This document shows, in pieces, positions 47,514 through 55,750 of a stretch of DNA of 64,000 nucleotides. The notes under the pieces were generated by a model. That model did not search any database. It was given only the letters and a program-made list of their open reading frames with translations, and was not told the DNA's origin. The number at the start of each line of letters is the position of its first letter. Position 1 is the first letter of the stretch. Source of the DNA: an uncultured Pelagibacteraceae bacterium (GTDB taxonomy: Bacteria > Pseudomonadota > Alphaproteobacteria > Pelagibacterales > Pelagibacteraceae); the NCBI GenBank assembly GCA_902555435.1, contig CACDRL010000007.1, positions 1 through 64,000 of the forward strand. Direction: 5' to 3'. The translations under genes were made by a program, and so were the position numbers.

Positions 47514-50087
47514 TTAAGCAACCATACTTTCTGCTTTTTGAAGGTCTACAGCAACTAGTTGGCTTATACCTTTTTCAGGCATAGTTACTCCATATAGCCT
47601 GTTCATTTTAGACATTGTTAAGGCGTGGTGAGTAACAATTATAAATTTTGTGTTAGTAATTTTAATTAACTCCTCAAGCAAACTACAAAATCTTGTGACG
47701 TTAGCATCATCAAGTGGAGCGTCTACTTCATCCAAAACACAAATTGGAGAAGGGTTGGTTAAGAATACCGCAAAAATTAAAGATAGAGCAGTTAGAGCTT
47801 GCTCACCACCAGATAATAGAGTTATAGATTGAAGTCTTTTTCCTGGCGGGCTAACCAACATTTCTAAACCAGCTTCCAATGGATCATCAGAGTCTACCAA
47901 TTCAAGTTTGGCATTTCCTCCATTAAAAAGTTTTGTATAAACCTCATTAAATTTTCTATTAACTTTTTCAAATGCTTCAACAAGTCTTTCTCTTCCTTTT
48001 TGATTAAGTTCATCAATACTATCTTTCAGTTTAACAATTGCAGTAACTAGGTCACTACGATCTTGTTCCATTTTTTTTATTTCTTCCTCATACTTACTAG
48101 TTTCTTCATCTGCTTTTAAATTGACAGATCCCAATTGATCTCTTTGTTGTTTTTTTTTATCTAAAGCATCTTCTTGATCTACATGATTTGGAAGTTCTTC
48201 AACTCCAAATAAATTTGAATTCTCTAAAATATTTTCTTCTTTTAAATTTAATTCTGTATTAATTCTATCAAGCAAATCATATTTTCTTTTTTGTAAACCT
48301 TCTATTGTTGCTCCTGAGCTAGCTTTCCGCTCTCTTATTTGAATTGATTGCTCTTGTATTTCATTTAATTGAGTTCTTAATGTTTCAATTTTTTTATCAG
48401 TTTCTTCTATAATTTTTTCATTCTCTATTTTTTCTTCATCTGAAATTCTTAAATTTTCAGAAATTTGACCTTTTCTTTCTGCTTGTACTCTTGGCTGATT
48501 TTCTAAATCATTTAATTGTTGAGATAATTTATTTTTTCTTTCAGTCAATTCATTAACCATTTTTTCTGAATTAGATAAAAGATTTTTCCAGCTTTCTATT
48601 TCAGTTTCTATTGTTTTTATTCTTTCATTTCTTTTTACTGACTCATTCTTTATTGATTGATTTTTGCTATATGCATCAGCATACTTTTCTTGAAGTATTT
48701 TTATATTTTGAGATTTCTCATTTACACTTAATAACTCTGTTCTTGATTTTTCATTTTTTAAATCATTAATAAAATTGTCTAATTCCATATTACATCTATC
48801 GAGTAATGTAACTGCTTGATTTATCTCATTACTATCAATCAATTCTTTTGCTCTAGAAATTGAATTTTTTACATTCTTTATAGGACCAATGCTTATTTTA
48901 ATGGTATCGTCAGCTAGATTGTTAACTACTTCGTCAACTTCCTTTTGCTTTCTTTCAAGTTCATTTTTTGCATTTTCTAAATCTTCGTTAGATAATTTCT
49001 CTGTTTCAAAATATTTTGAATCTATCTCGATTAAGTCTGACTTTTCTTCTTTTAATCTTTTTTCATTAGAGTTAGCATCAATTATAATTCCATTTTCTCT
49101 TGAGATATCTTCATCCAATGTATTTATTGATTTCTTAATTGATTCAATTTCATCTTGAATTCTAGTATTTTCTTCATCTAGTTTCTGTAGTTCTAAATTA
49201 AGTCTCTGTATTCTTGATAAATTCTCAATATTTTTTTCTCTAAGTGGAGCAACTTTATCAGTCGAAGTTTTTATTAAATTTTCAATCTCAGATATCTGAT
49301 TATTGAAACTTTCAACTTCACCTCCTGCCTCTGTATTAATTTCATTTTCTATCCTTATTTCCTTATCGATATCCAATAATCTTAGATAATATAGACCAGC
49401 CTCTATTTTTTTTATTTCCTCTGAAATTAATTTATATTTTGTAGCTTCCTCTGCTTGCTTTTGAAGATTTGCTAATTGTTTTTCTTGTTGTCTTCTTAAC
49501 TCATCAGCTCTTTTTAAATTATTTTCTGCTGCACCAAGTCTGAGTTCAGCTTCATGCCTTCTTACATGTAAACCAGAAATTCCGGCAGCTTCCTCAAGTA
49601 TGGCTCTTCTATCAGTAGGTTTTGCCGTCACTAAAGCCCCAATTCTTCCTTGACTAATCATAGAAGGAGAATGTGCACCTGTTGAAAGATCTGCAAAAAA
49701 CATTTGTGCATCTCTAGCTCTTACCTCTTTGTCATTAATATAAAATTTAGAACCCTTATCTTTTTCAATTTTTCTTCTGACTTGAATATTTTCTAATTCA
49801 CGATATTGAATGGGACCTTCTTTTTCTTTATTCTCTACCTCTATAGAAACTTCAGCAATATTTTTTGATGCTTTATTAGATGTACCTGAAAAAATTACAT
49901 CTTCCATTCCTGAACCTCTCATACTTTTTGCAGAGGTCTCTCCCATTACCCATCTTAAAGATTCTACTATGTTTGATTTCCCACAGCCGTTTGGACCTAC
50001 TATTCCCGTAAGACCTTCCTCTATTAAGAAATTTGTTTTTTCAGCAAATGATTTAAATCCATTTAATTGGATTTTTTTAAACTCCAT
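47514..50087 (-). CDS. smc: Chromosome segregation ATPase SMC, short form
   Basis: The N-terminal Walker A is GIVGPNGCGKSNIVESLRWV (about residues 28-47), with the SARGAHSPSMISQGRI-like Q-loop region. The C-terminal signature is LLSGGEQALTALSLIF near residue 758, with Walker B PICVLDEVDAPLDD near 780. Between them lie two coiled-coil blocks separated around residues 385-450 by a short less-helical patch (KISIGPIKN). At 857 residues it is about 300 shorter than typical bacterial SMC (about 1150), and I do not see the roughly 150-residue hinge with its glycines. No CxxC zinc hook is present either, so it is not Rad50-like. Synteny with mutY, DUF721 and dsbA supports SMC. Confidence 0.88.
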   Translation of the reverse strand: MEFKKIQLNGFKSFAEKTNFLIEEGLTGIVGPNGCGKSNIVESLRWVMGETSAKSMRGSGMEDVIFSGTSNKASKNIAEVSIEVENKEKEGPIQYRELENIQVRRKIEKDKGSKFYINDKEVRARDAQMFFADLSTGAHSPSMISQGRIGALVTAKPTDRRAILEEAAGISGLHVRRHEAELRLGAAENNLKRADELRRQQEKQLANLQKQAEEATKYKLISEEIKKIEAGLYYLRLLDIDKEIRIENEINTEAGGEVESFNNQISEIENLIKTSTDKVAPLREKNIENLSRIQRLNLELQKLDEENTRIQDEIESIKKSINTLDEDISRENGIIIDANSNEKRLKEEKSDLIEIDSKYFETEKLSNEDLENAKNELERKQKEVDEVVNNLADDTIKISIGPIKNVKNSISRAKELIDSNEINQAVTLLDRCNMELDNFINDLKNEKSRTELLSVNEKSQNIKILQEKYADAYSKNQSIKNESVKRNERIKTIETEIESWKNLLSNSEKMVNELTERKNKLSQQLNDLENQPRVQAERKGQISENLRISDEEKIENEKIIEETDKKIETLRTQLNEIQEQSIQIRERKASSGATIEGLQKRKYDLLDRINTELNLKEENILENSNLFGVEELPNHVDQEDALDKKKQQRDQLGSVNLKADEETSKYEEEIKKMEQDRSDLVTAIVKLKDSIDELNQKGRERLVEAFEKVNRKFNEVYTKLFNGGNAKLELVDSDDPLEAGLEMLVSPPGKRLQSITLLSGGEQALTALSLIFAVFLTNPSPICVLDEVDAPLDDANVTRFCSLLEELIKITNTKFIIVTHHALTMSKMNRLYGVTMPEKGISQLVAVDLQKAESMVA

Positions 50088-50095
50088 GCACTAAT

Positions 50096-50674
50096 TTATA
50101 TCATTTTTTCTAGTGCTTTTTTCAAATTTTTATAATTAAGTTTTTTTTCGAATTTTTTGTTGTTAATTATTATCGTAGGAGTTGAGCTTATTTTAAAATT
50201 TTTTGAACCCTCTATTCGGTCATTTAACACAAAATCCTCAATATTTTTGTTGTTCACACAAGACTCAAAATCTATAGAGAAACCCTCGTTTTTTAAAAAT
50301 ATCTGCAGATTTTTATTTGCTTCTTCAACAGAGCTTCCCTTCACCCATTTTTGTTGATTAGCATACAGACTTTCTAAAATATCAGAATTTCCATCATTAT
50401 TACATTGCGCAACTTTCGATGCGTTGAAGGCGGCAATGTCTAAAGGAAAGTGTCTAAACTCTATTTTAGCAAGCCCTGTATCTAAATATTCTTTTTTAAG
50501 TTCTGGATAAACGTTTTTATGGAAATTTGCACAATGGCTACAAGTTAGTGACTCAAACGCAATTATAGTTATTTTTGCGTCTTTATTTCCAACAGTAATT
50601 CTTTTTATTTCTTCAGCATTTAAATTTGAAAAGCTTCCCAAAACAATTATTGCAAGTAATATAATTTTTCTCAT
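50096..50674 (-). CDS. DsbA-like periplasmic thioredoxin-fold protein
   Basis: A signal peptide (residues 1-20, ending LNAEE) precedes a thioredoxin/DsbA domain with the active site SLTCSHCANFH (CxxC near residue 42) and the cis-Pro loop SSTPTIIINNKKF. It is 192 residues. Proteins of this group are the standard neighbour between DUF721 and smc in alphaproteobacteria and probably catalyse disulfide exchange in the periplasm. It overlaps the DUF721 gene by 4 bp. Confidence 0.9.
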   Translation of the reverse strand: MRKIILLAIIVLGSFSNLNAEEIKRITVGNKDAKITIIAFESLTCSHCANFHKNVYPELKKEYLDTGLAKIEFRHFPLDIAAFNASKVAQCNNDGNSDILESLYANQQKWVKGSSVEEANKNLQIFLKNEGFSIDFESCVNNKNIEDFVLNDRIEGSKNFKISSTPTIIINNKKFEKKLNYKNLKKALEKMI

Positions 50675-51159
50675 TTTTTTTTATAAACTTTTGTTAATTC
50701 TGTTAATGATTTTTTAATCTTTTCGTTTCTAACATCTTTGATTTTATCTCGATATCTACTAATTGCCACATTATTTGATTTAGTTTCATTCGAATTGTTA
50801 GTTTTTTGTTCATCATCAAAGCTAATAAATTTAAGCTTTTCAACCACATCATAGCCAAAGAAATTATTCATTTTATATAAAATATTTTTTTTTGAATATT
50901 CCACATCTACTTCATGGCCTCTTTTAACCATTACAACTAAAGTGCTCACACCAAATCGATTTGAGTTTTTGAATGTTTTAGGGAAACAGACTTTAAATAA
51001 TTCATTCCCGACTAAATATTTCCAATTACTGAGTGTTTCTGAATAAATGTGACCTTTTTTATTAATAATTTTTTTTAAATTTTTTGGCAAAGTGTCTTTG
51101 AAAGATCTTAACCCTTGAATGCTAGTATTTCTCTGCTTAGTATTATTTTTAAATTGCAT
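50671..51159 (-). CDS. DciA-like DUF721 protein
   Basis: The 162-residue protein has the DUF721 core: a GHIYSETLSNWKYLVGNELFKV segment (W...VG), then STLVVMVKRGHEVDVEYSKKNIL. DciA-type proteins load the replicative helicase DnaB in bacteria lacking DnaC. The C-terminus is Lys-rich and disordered. Its ATG directly abuts that of mutY (CATATG), so promoters must lie within the opposite gene. Confidence 0.8.
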   Translation of the reverse strand: MQFKNNTKQRNTSIQGLRSFKDTLPKNLKKIINKKGHIYSETLSNWKYLVGNELFKVCFPKTFKNSNRFGVSTLVVMVKRGHEVDVEYSKKNILYKMNNFFGYDVVEKLKFISFDDEQKTNNSNETKSNNVAISRYRDKIKDVRNEKIKKSLTELTKVYKKK

Positions 51160-52146
51160 ATGAAAGATCTAATAATAACAAATAAAATTCTCAATTGGTA
51201 CGATATAAATAAGAGATCTTTACCGTGGAGAAACAAGGTTTCACAAGAAAAGAAACAATACTTTACACTGGTTAGTGAGTTCATGTTGCAACAAACTCAG
51301 GTCGCTACTGTGATACCTTATTTTAATATATTTATAAAAAATATTCCTAATATTGAAAGGTTATCAAAATATAATGATAGAAAATTAATTAAACTTTGGG
51401 AAGGTCTTGGATATTATTCAAGAGTAAGAAATTTAAAAAAAACTGCTCAAATAATTGTTAAAAAATTTAATAAAAAAATACCTAGAGATTTTTATGAATT
51501 AAAATCATTACCAGGCATTGGTGATTATACAGCAAGTGCAATTTCAGCAATTGCATTTAACAAGCCAATAGTTCCTTTGGACGGAAATATTGAAAGAGTA
51601 TTAAAAAGATACCTATATTTAAAAAAACAAAATCAAATTAAAAAAGAATTCTTACAAGATCAAAAAAAAATTTTTGGTATATCGACAAAAAGATCAAGCG
51701 ATTATGCACAAGCTTTGATGGAATTGGGTGCATTAATTTGCAAACCCACAAATCCTAATTGCAAAGAATGTCCATTAGCTCATAATTGCAAAGCTTTTAA
51801 AAATAAAAATTTTGATTTAGTAAAGTTGAAAAAAATTAACAAGGAAACTTACTTTAAATTGAGTGTTTATAAAAAAAATAATCAATATTTATTAATTAAA
51901 AATAATAAATTTAATTTTTTAAAAAATTTGAATATTTTTCCTATGGATCAATTAAATAATCCTAAAAATTTTGATAAAGATTTAAATTTTAAAATATCTA
52001 ATATGAATATGAATATTAAAATTGAATATAAAAAGAAGTACAACTTGGACAAAAATATTAATTGGATAAATCCTGCAAAACTTCAAAATTATGTACTCCC
52101 AACATTTACCAAAAAAATAATAAAATTTTTAGAAAGTCAAAAATGA
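51160..52146 (+). CDS. mutY: A/G-specific adenine glycosylase MutY
   Basis: MutY removes adenine opposite 8-oxoguanine. The catalytic Glu is in SEFMLQQTQVATVIPYF, the helix-hairpin-helix and catalytic Asp region is SLPGIGDYTASAISAIAF followed by VPLDGNIERVL, and the 4Fe-4S cluster is CKPTNPNCKECPLAHNC (C-x6-C-x2-C-x5-C). The C-terminal NUDIX-like recognition domain is short. I place the start at ATG 51160 (328 residues) rather than an upstream TTG because PWRNK then has the usual N-terminal distance. Confidence 0.95.
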   Translation: MKDLIITNKILNWYDINKRSLPWRNKVSQEKKQYFTLVSEFMLQQTQVATVIPYFNIFIKNIPNIERLSKYNDRKLIKLWEGLGYYSRVRNLKKTAQIIVKKFNKKIPRDFYELKSLPGIGDYTASAISAIAFNKPIVPLDGNIERVLKRYLYLKKQNQIKKEFLQDQKKIFGISTKRSSDYAQALMELGALICKPTNPNCKECPLAHNCKAFKNKNFDLVKLKKINKETYFKLSVYKKNNQYLLIKNNKFNFLKNLNIFPMDQLNNPKNFDKDLNFKISNMNMNIKIEYKKKYNLDKNINWINPAKLQNYVLPTFTKKIIKFLESQK

Positions 52147-53288
52147 AAAAAATAGCTATTATTGGTGCAGGTATATCGGGTTTGTATATAGCTAATTTAT
52201 TTCAAGGAAATAAAGATTATCAGGTTACAATTTATGAAAAAAAAACTTCATTACAAATAGAGGAAGGTTATGGAATTCAATTATCTGTCAATAGCGTAAA
52301 GCTATTAAACAAATTAGGGTTTTCCTCTTTGTCGGAGAAAGAGAAGTTTAATCCAAAAAAAATTGATTTTTATGAAATTAAAAATTCAAAGAAAATTTGT
52401 GATTTAGATATTTCAGAATTTAATTCTGATGATTGTAAATACACAACATTGAAAAGATCAAAATTACTTCAGTTTCTAATTGATGGACTAGATAAGAGTA
52501 CAATCCAGTTTAATTGCAGTGTAGATGAGATAAAATACAGCAATGACTCAATAAATTTTAATATTAATAAAGAAAAAATAACTTGTGATTATTTAATTAT
52601 TTCAGACGGTGTATTTTCAAAAGGAAAGTCATTAATTTCAAATAATTATTCAGAACCAATTTATAATAACACTATCGCTGTTAGAGCCAATATATCCAGA
52701 GAAAGTCTTGATAATATTAATGAAGAGAATATTTCTTTATTTTTAGGATCAGAATTTCATTATGTAGTTTACCCGCTTAATAATTATCAAAATTTTAATT
52801 TTATTGGGATATTAAAAAAACAGTTAAATCTTGATCAGCAAAAAAACCATAATCTTTGCAATGAAAGTACATTTATTGAGAGCATCAAACATAAATTGTC
52901 TGAAAAAATTCCATCAAAATTTTTTAATAGTCTTGAAGATATTAAATTGTTTCCGGTATTTGTAAGTAACAATCTATTTAATCCTCCCAAAAATATTTTT
53001 TTAGTTGGAGATGCTTTTTTTGCTTTCTCTCCTTCTTTTGCTCAGGGAGGCTCACAATCAATAGAAGGAGCCAATCAATTGCATGAAACTATTATTAACA
53101 AAAAAAATGATTTTTATAATACTAGATTAGATAGAGTAAAAATGATTAATAGAAGGTCTAATTTTAATCAATTTGCCTTTCATTTATCAAATCCGATTAT
53201 GATATTTTTTAGGAATATTTTTTTAAAGGTTTTGACGAAAAATAAAAAATTTCTACAAAGTTATTTAGGTAAAATTTATAAAAGTTAA
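52143..53288 (+). CDS. FAD-dependent aromatic-ring-type monooxygenase
   Basis: The N-terminus KIAIIGAGISGLYIANLFQG is the FAD Rossmann motif, and the second FAD motif is IFLVGDAFFAFSPSFAQGGSQSIEGA, the GD signature of class A flavin monooxygenases (UbiH and salicylate hydroxylase group). At 381 residues it is full length. The ATG at 52143 overlaps the mutY stop (ATGA), which I prefer to a longer upstream start. A ubiquinone-hydroxylase role is possible but cannot be shown; the substrate is unknown. Confidence 0.8.
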   Translation: MKKIAIIGAGISGLYIANLFQGNKDYQVTIYEKKTSLQIEEGYGIQLSVNSVKLLNKLGFSSLSEKEKFNPKKIDFYEIKNSKKICDLDISEFNSDDCKYTTLKRSKLLQFLIDGLDKSTIQFNCSVDEIKYSNDSINFNINKEKITCDYLIISDGVFSKGKSLISNNYSEPIYNNTIAVRANISRESLDNINEENISLFLGSEFHYVVYPLNNYQNFNFIGILKKQLNLDQQKNHNLCNESTFIESIKHKLSEKIPSKFFNSLEDIKLFPVFVSNNLFNPPKNIFLVGDAFFAFSPSFAQGGSQSIEGANQLHETIINKKNDFYNTRLDRVKMINRRSNFNQFAFHLSNPIMIFFRNIFLKVLTKNKKFLQSYLGKIYKS

Positions 53289-54355
53289 TTTTTAGAAATT
53301 AATCTTTGTCTCAAGTAATCAATTGGATAGGTACGTCCATTTATATCACAATGCCAAAATGTCCAACCATTACAACTTTCAGCTCCTAAAATTGTAGCTG
53401 CAACTTTATGAATTGAACCTTCTGCTTGATTATGCTTGATACTACCATCAGCCATAATTCTTGCTGTTATTTTTTTCTTATTATCAAAAATATTTGTTCC
53501 AGGCTTAATTATTCCAAGCTCTACCAGTGATCCAAAAGGAATTCTTGGTTTTGATCTGTTGTTTTTAAGTGTGTCCAACAAATCATCTTCAATTGGTTTG
53601 GTAGCATTTATACGTTGCTCAGCGGCTTTAAAATAATTTTTTTCTTTTTCTATACCAAAATAATTTCTCCCTAGTTTTTTTGCAACCGCTGCAGAAGTCC
53701 CAGAACCTAAAAAAGGATCAAGAATTAGATCATTTTTGTTTGATGTAGCTAGTAAAATTCTATGTAAAAGTGATTCTGGTTTTTGAGTAGAGTGAATTTT
53801 TTTTCCATTTTTTTTAAGCCTTTCAGAACCACTACAAATAGGAAGATTCCAATTAGATCTCATCTGAAGATCATCATTTAAACATTTTAAAGACTGATAG
53901 TTAAATGTGTATTTTGATTTTTCGCTCTTTGACGCCCAAATTAAAGTCTCATGAGCATTTGTAAATCTTGTGCCCCTAAAGTTAGGCATTGGATTATTTT
54001 TATTCCAGATGACATCATTAAGTATCCAGAAACCTAAATTTTGTATTGCAGTTCCTACTCTAAAAATATTATGATAACTACCTATTACCCAAATAGCGCC
54101 ATCTTTTTTTAAAATCCTTTTGCATTCATTAAGCCATTCATATGTGAACTCATCATATTTTTTAAAATTCTCAAATTGATCCCACTTATCGTTTACAGCA
54201 CTGACTTTTGATCTGTCTGGTCTAGTCAATTCACTTTTTAATTGCAAATTGTATGGAGGGTCAGCGAAAATTAAATCAAAAGTTTCACGTGGAATTTTTT
54301 TTAATTCTTCGAGACTGTCTCCGTTAATAATTTTATTTTTAAAATTAGAAATCAT
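53285..54355 (-). CDS. ccrM: Adenine-specific DNA methyltransferase CcrM (GANTC)
   Basis: A beta-class N6-adenine methyltransferase of 356 residues: the catalytic motif DPPY in FADPPYNLQL near residue 33, the AdoMet FxGxG-like motif in DPFLGSGTSAAVAKKLGRN, and a C-terminal region (ITARIMADGS, CNGWTFWHCDINGR) specific to CcrM. CcrM methylates GANTC and times gene expression in the alphaproteobacterial cell cycle. It is the solitary, restriction-less kind. Three GANTC sites lie immediately upstream. Confidence 0.94.
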   Translation of the reverse strand: MISNFKNKIINGDSLEELKKIPRETFDLIFADPPYNLQLKSELTRPDRSKVSAVNDKWDQFENFKKYDEFTYEWLNECKRILKKDGAIWVIGSYHNIFRVGTAIQNLGFWILNDVIWNKNNPMPNFRGTRFTNAHETLIWASKSEKSKYTFNYQSLKCLNDDLQMRSNWNLPICSGSERLKKNGKKIHSTQKPESLLHRILLATSNKNDLILDPFLGSGTSAAVAKKLGRNYFGIEKEKNYFKAAEQRINATKPIEDDLLDTLKNNRSKPRIPFGSLVELGIIKPGTNIFDNKKKITARIMADGSIKHNQAEGSIHKVAATILGAESCNGWTFWHCDINGRTYPIDYLRQRLISKN

Positions 54356-54371
54356 TTGTAAAAATTAATTA

Positions 54372-54420
54372 GACTCCAAATGGATTCTTCGGTCAACTTG
54401 TGATTGAAAAAATTGGAATC
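54372..54420. promoter_or_regulatory. Cluster of three GANTC methylation sites upstream of ccrM
   Basis: GACTC at 54372-54376, GATTC at 54383-54387 and GAATC at 54416-54420 all lie in the 104-bp gap between the ccrM and rnhB genes, 17-65 bp upstream of the ccrM ATG. GANTC is the CcrM recognition sequence, and in Caulobacter methylation of sites in the ccrM leader controls its own expression. Confidence 0.65.
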
Positions 54421-54459
54421 GATTTGTGTATCGATTTTTAATGATAACTAGATGTAGTA

Positions 54460-55020
54460 TTAAGTTAATCTAGATATGGGAGAGAAAGTTTTTCTATGAT
54501 GCTTGGTTTTGCCTAGTTTTTTTAAAGCTTGTAAATGTTGTTTGGTACCATAACCAAAATTTTTATCCCAATGATAACCTTTGTTTTTTTTTGATAGAGT
54601 AGTAACAAATCTATCTCTTGATACCTTTGCCATTATAGAAGCTGCTGAAATTGATGGAATTTTTCTATCACCCTTTATGATCGATTTTAATTTATAATTT
54701 TTTAAATTTGGAATTTTGTTTCCATCGATCAATACAAGAGTTGGTTTTTTTGTTAATTTCAATATAGCTCTTTTCATTGCCAGTAAACTTGCATTTAGTA
54801 TATTGAGTTTTTCAATTTCACTAACAGAAGCTTTACCTAATGACCAAATTGAATTTTTTTTAATATAATTAAAAAGATATTCTCTCTTATTTTTACTCAA
54901 AAGTTTTGAATCTTTTAAAATTTTTAGATCTGCAGATTTCTTTAGAATGACTGCAGCAGCATAAACAGGACCTATTAAACTACCTCTACCGACCTCATCA
55001 ACACCAGCTATTAATTTCAT
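54460..55020 (-). CDS. rnhB: Ribonuclease HII
   Basis: RNase HII excises ribonucleotides in DNA. The N-terminal AGVDEVGRGSLIGPVYAAAVIL holds the DEGRG-type catalytic pair, with TLVLIDGNKIPNL and GDRKIPSISAASIMAKVSRDR following. At 186 residues it is complete. It overlaps the upstream UDG gene by one base and lies 104 bp before ccrM on the same strand. Confidence 0.95.
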   Translation of the reverse strand: MKLIAGVDEVGRGSLIGPVYAAAVILKKSADLKILKDSKLLSKNKREYLFNYIKKNSIWSLGKASVSEIEKLNILNASLLAMKRAILKLTKKPTLVLIDGNKIPNLKNYKLKSIIKGDRKIPSISAASIMAKVSRDRFVTTLSKKNKGYHWDKNFGYGTKQHLQALKKLGKTKHHRKTFSPISRLT

Positions 55021-55736
55021 TAAATTGTTAATTTTAACTCTTTAACTTTTTCTCTTATTTTTTTTAAATCTTCCCATGAATATTTTTTATTATCTGGATA
55101 TCTAATTAAATAAGAAGGGTTAAAAGTTATCATTAATGGATAAGTATTATTATTTAAAATTATTTCCTTCCATTTACCTCTTTCTGAAGATATTTTTTCA
55201 TTAATCCCAGTAACAGCTTCCATAGCTGTGCTACCCATTAAAATTATAATTTTGGGATTAATAATAGATATATGTTCTTTTAAAAAGTTTGAGTAACGTT
55301 TAATTTCAGGCGAAGTTGGTTTTCTATCTTCTGGTGGTCTAAAATTTATTGCATAACTTGTATAAATATTTTGTCTCTTAATATTTATTGCTATTAACAT
55401 TTTGTCTAAAAGCTCTCCACTTTCTCCCTTAAAAGGTCTCCCAACTTTGTCTTCAATTTCACCTGGAGCTTCTCCAATTAATATTATAGGGCTATCAATA
55501 TTTCCTTCTCCAAGAACAATATTTTTAGAGTTACTTTTTAGTTTACAATTTTCAATTGAATTTAATTGTTTCTTTAGATTTTCTAATAAATCCTGTTTAT
55601 TTCTTTTAATGACATCATTTTCTTTTTTGACTGCAGAAAACCTATTAATAGGCTTTTTATCAAATACAAAATCGGCTTCTATTGTATTTATTAATTCTTC
55701 GTTTAATTTGTCGTTTTGATTTATCAATTTTTTCAC
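55020..55736 (-). CDS. Family-4-like uracil-DNA glycosylase with missing Fe-S cysteines
   Basis: The catalytic core matches family 4 UDG: IILIGEAPGEIEDKVGRPF (motif GEAPGxxE), SYAINFRPPEDRKPT and ILMGSTAMEAVTG. However, only one cysteine (ENCKL) is present in all 238 residues. The family's four Fe-S cysteines are otherwise replaced (NFRPP where CRPP is usual, RYSNFL where C-x-FL is usual), and the HP-x-x-LLR motif is NPSYLIR. An uncharacterised N-terminal 50-residue extension precedes the core. It presumably still removes uracil but with altered chemistry; a related function cannot be excluded. It is 14 bp from the divergent TPR gene. Confidence 0.75.
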   Translation of the reverse strand: MKKLINQNDKLNEELINTIEADFVFDKKPINRFSAVKKENDVIKRNKQDLLENLKKQLNSIENCKLKSNSKNIVLGEGNIDSPIILIGEAPGEIEDKVGRPFKGESGELLDKMLIAINIKRQNIYTSYAINFRPPEDRKPTSPEIKRYSNFLKEHISIINPKIIILMGSTAMEAVTGINEKISSERGKWKEIILNNNTYPLMITFNPSYLIRYPDNKKYSWEDLKKIREKVKELKLTI

Positions 55737-55750
55737 CTTACAAGGATTAA

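Noticed and set aside
51115-51159. N-terminal extension of MutY from a TTG
   Set aside because: It overlaps the DUF721 start, has no homologous look, and ATG 51160 gives the normal N-terminus.
52062-52142. N-terminal extension of the FAD monooxygenase from an upstream ATG
   Set aside because: The extension lies within mutY and precedes the Rossmann motif by 27 atypical residues; the ATGA junction at 52143 is better.
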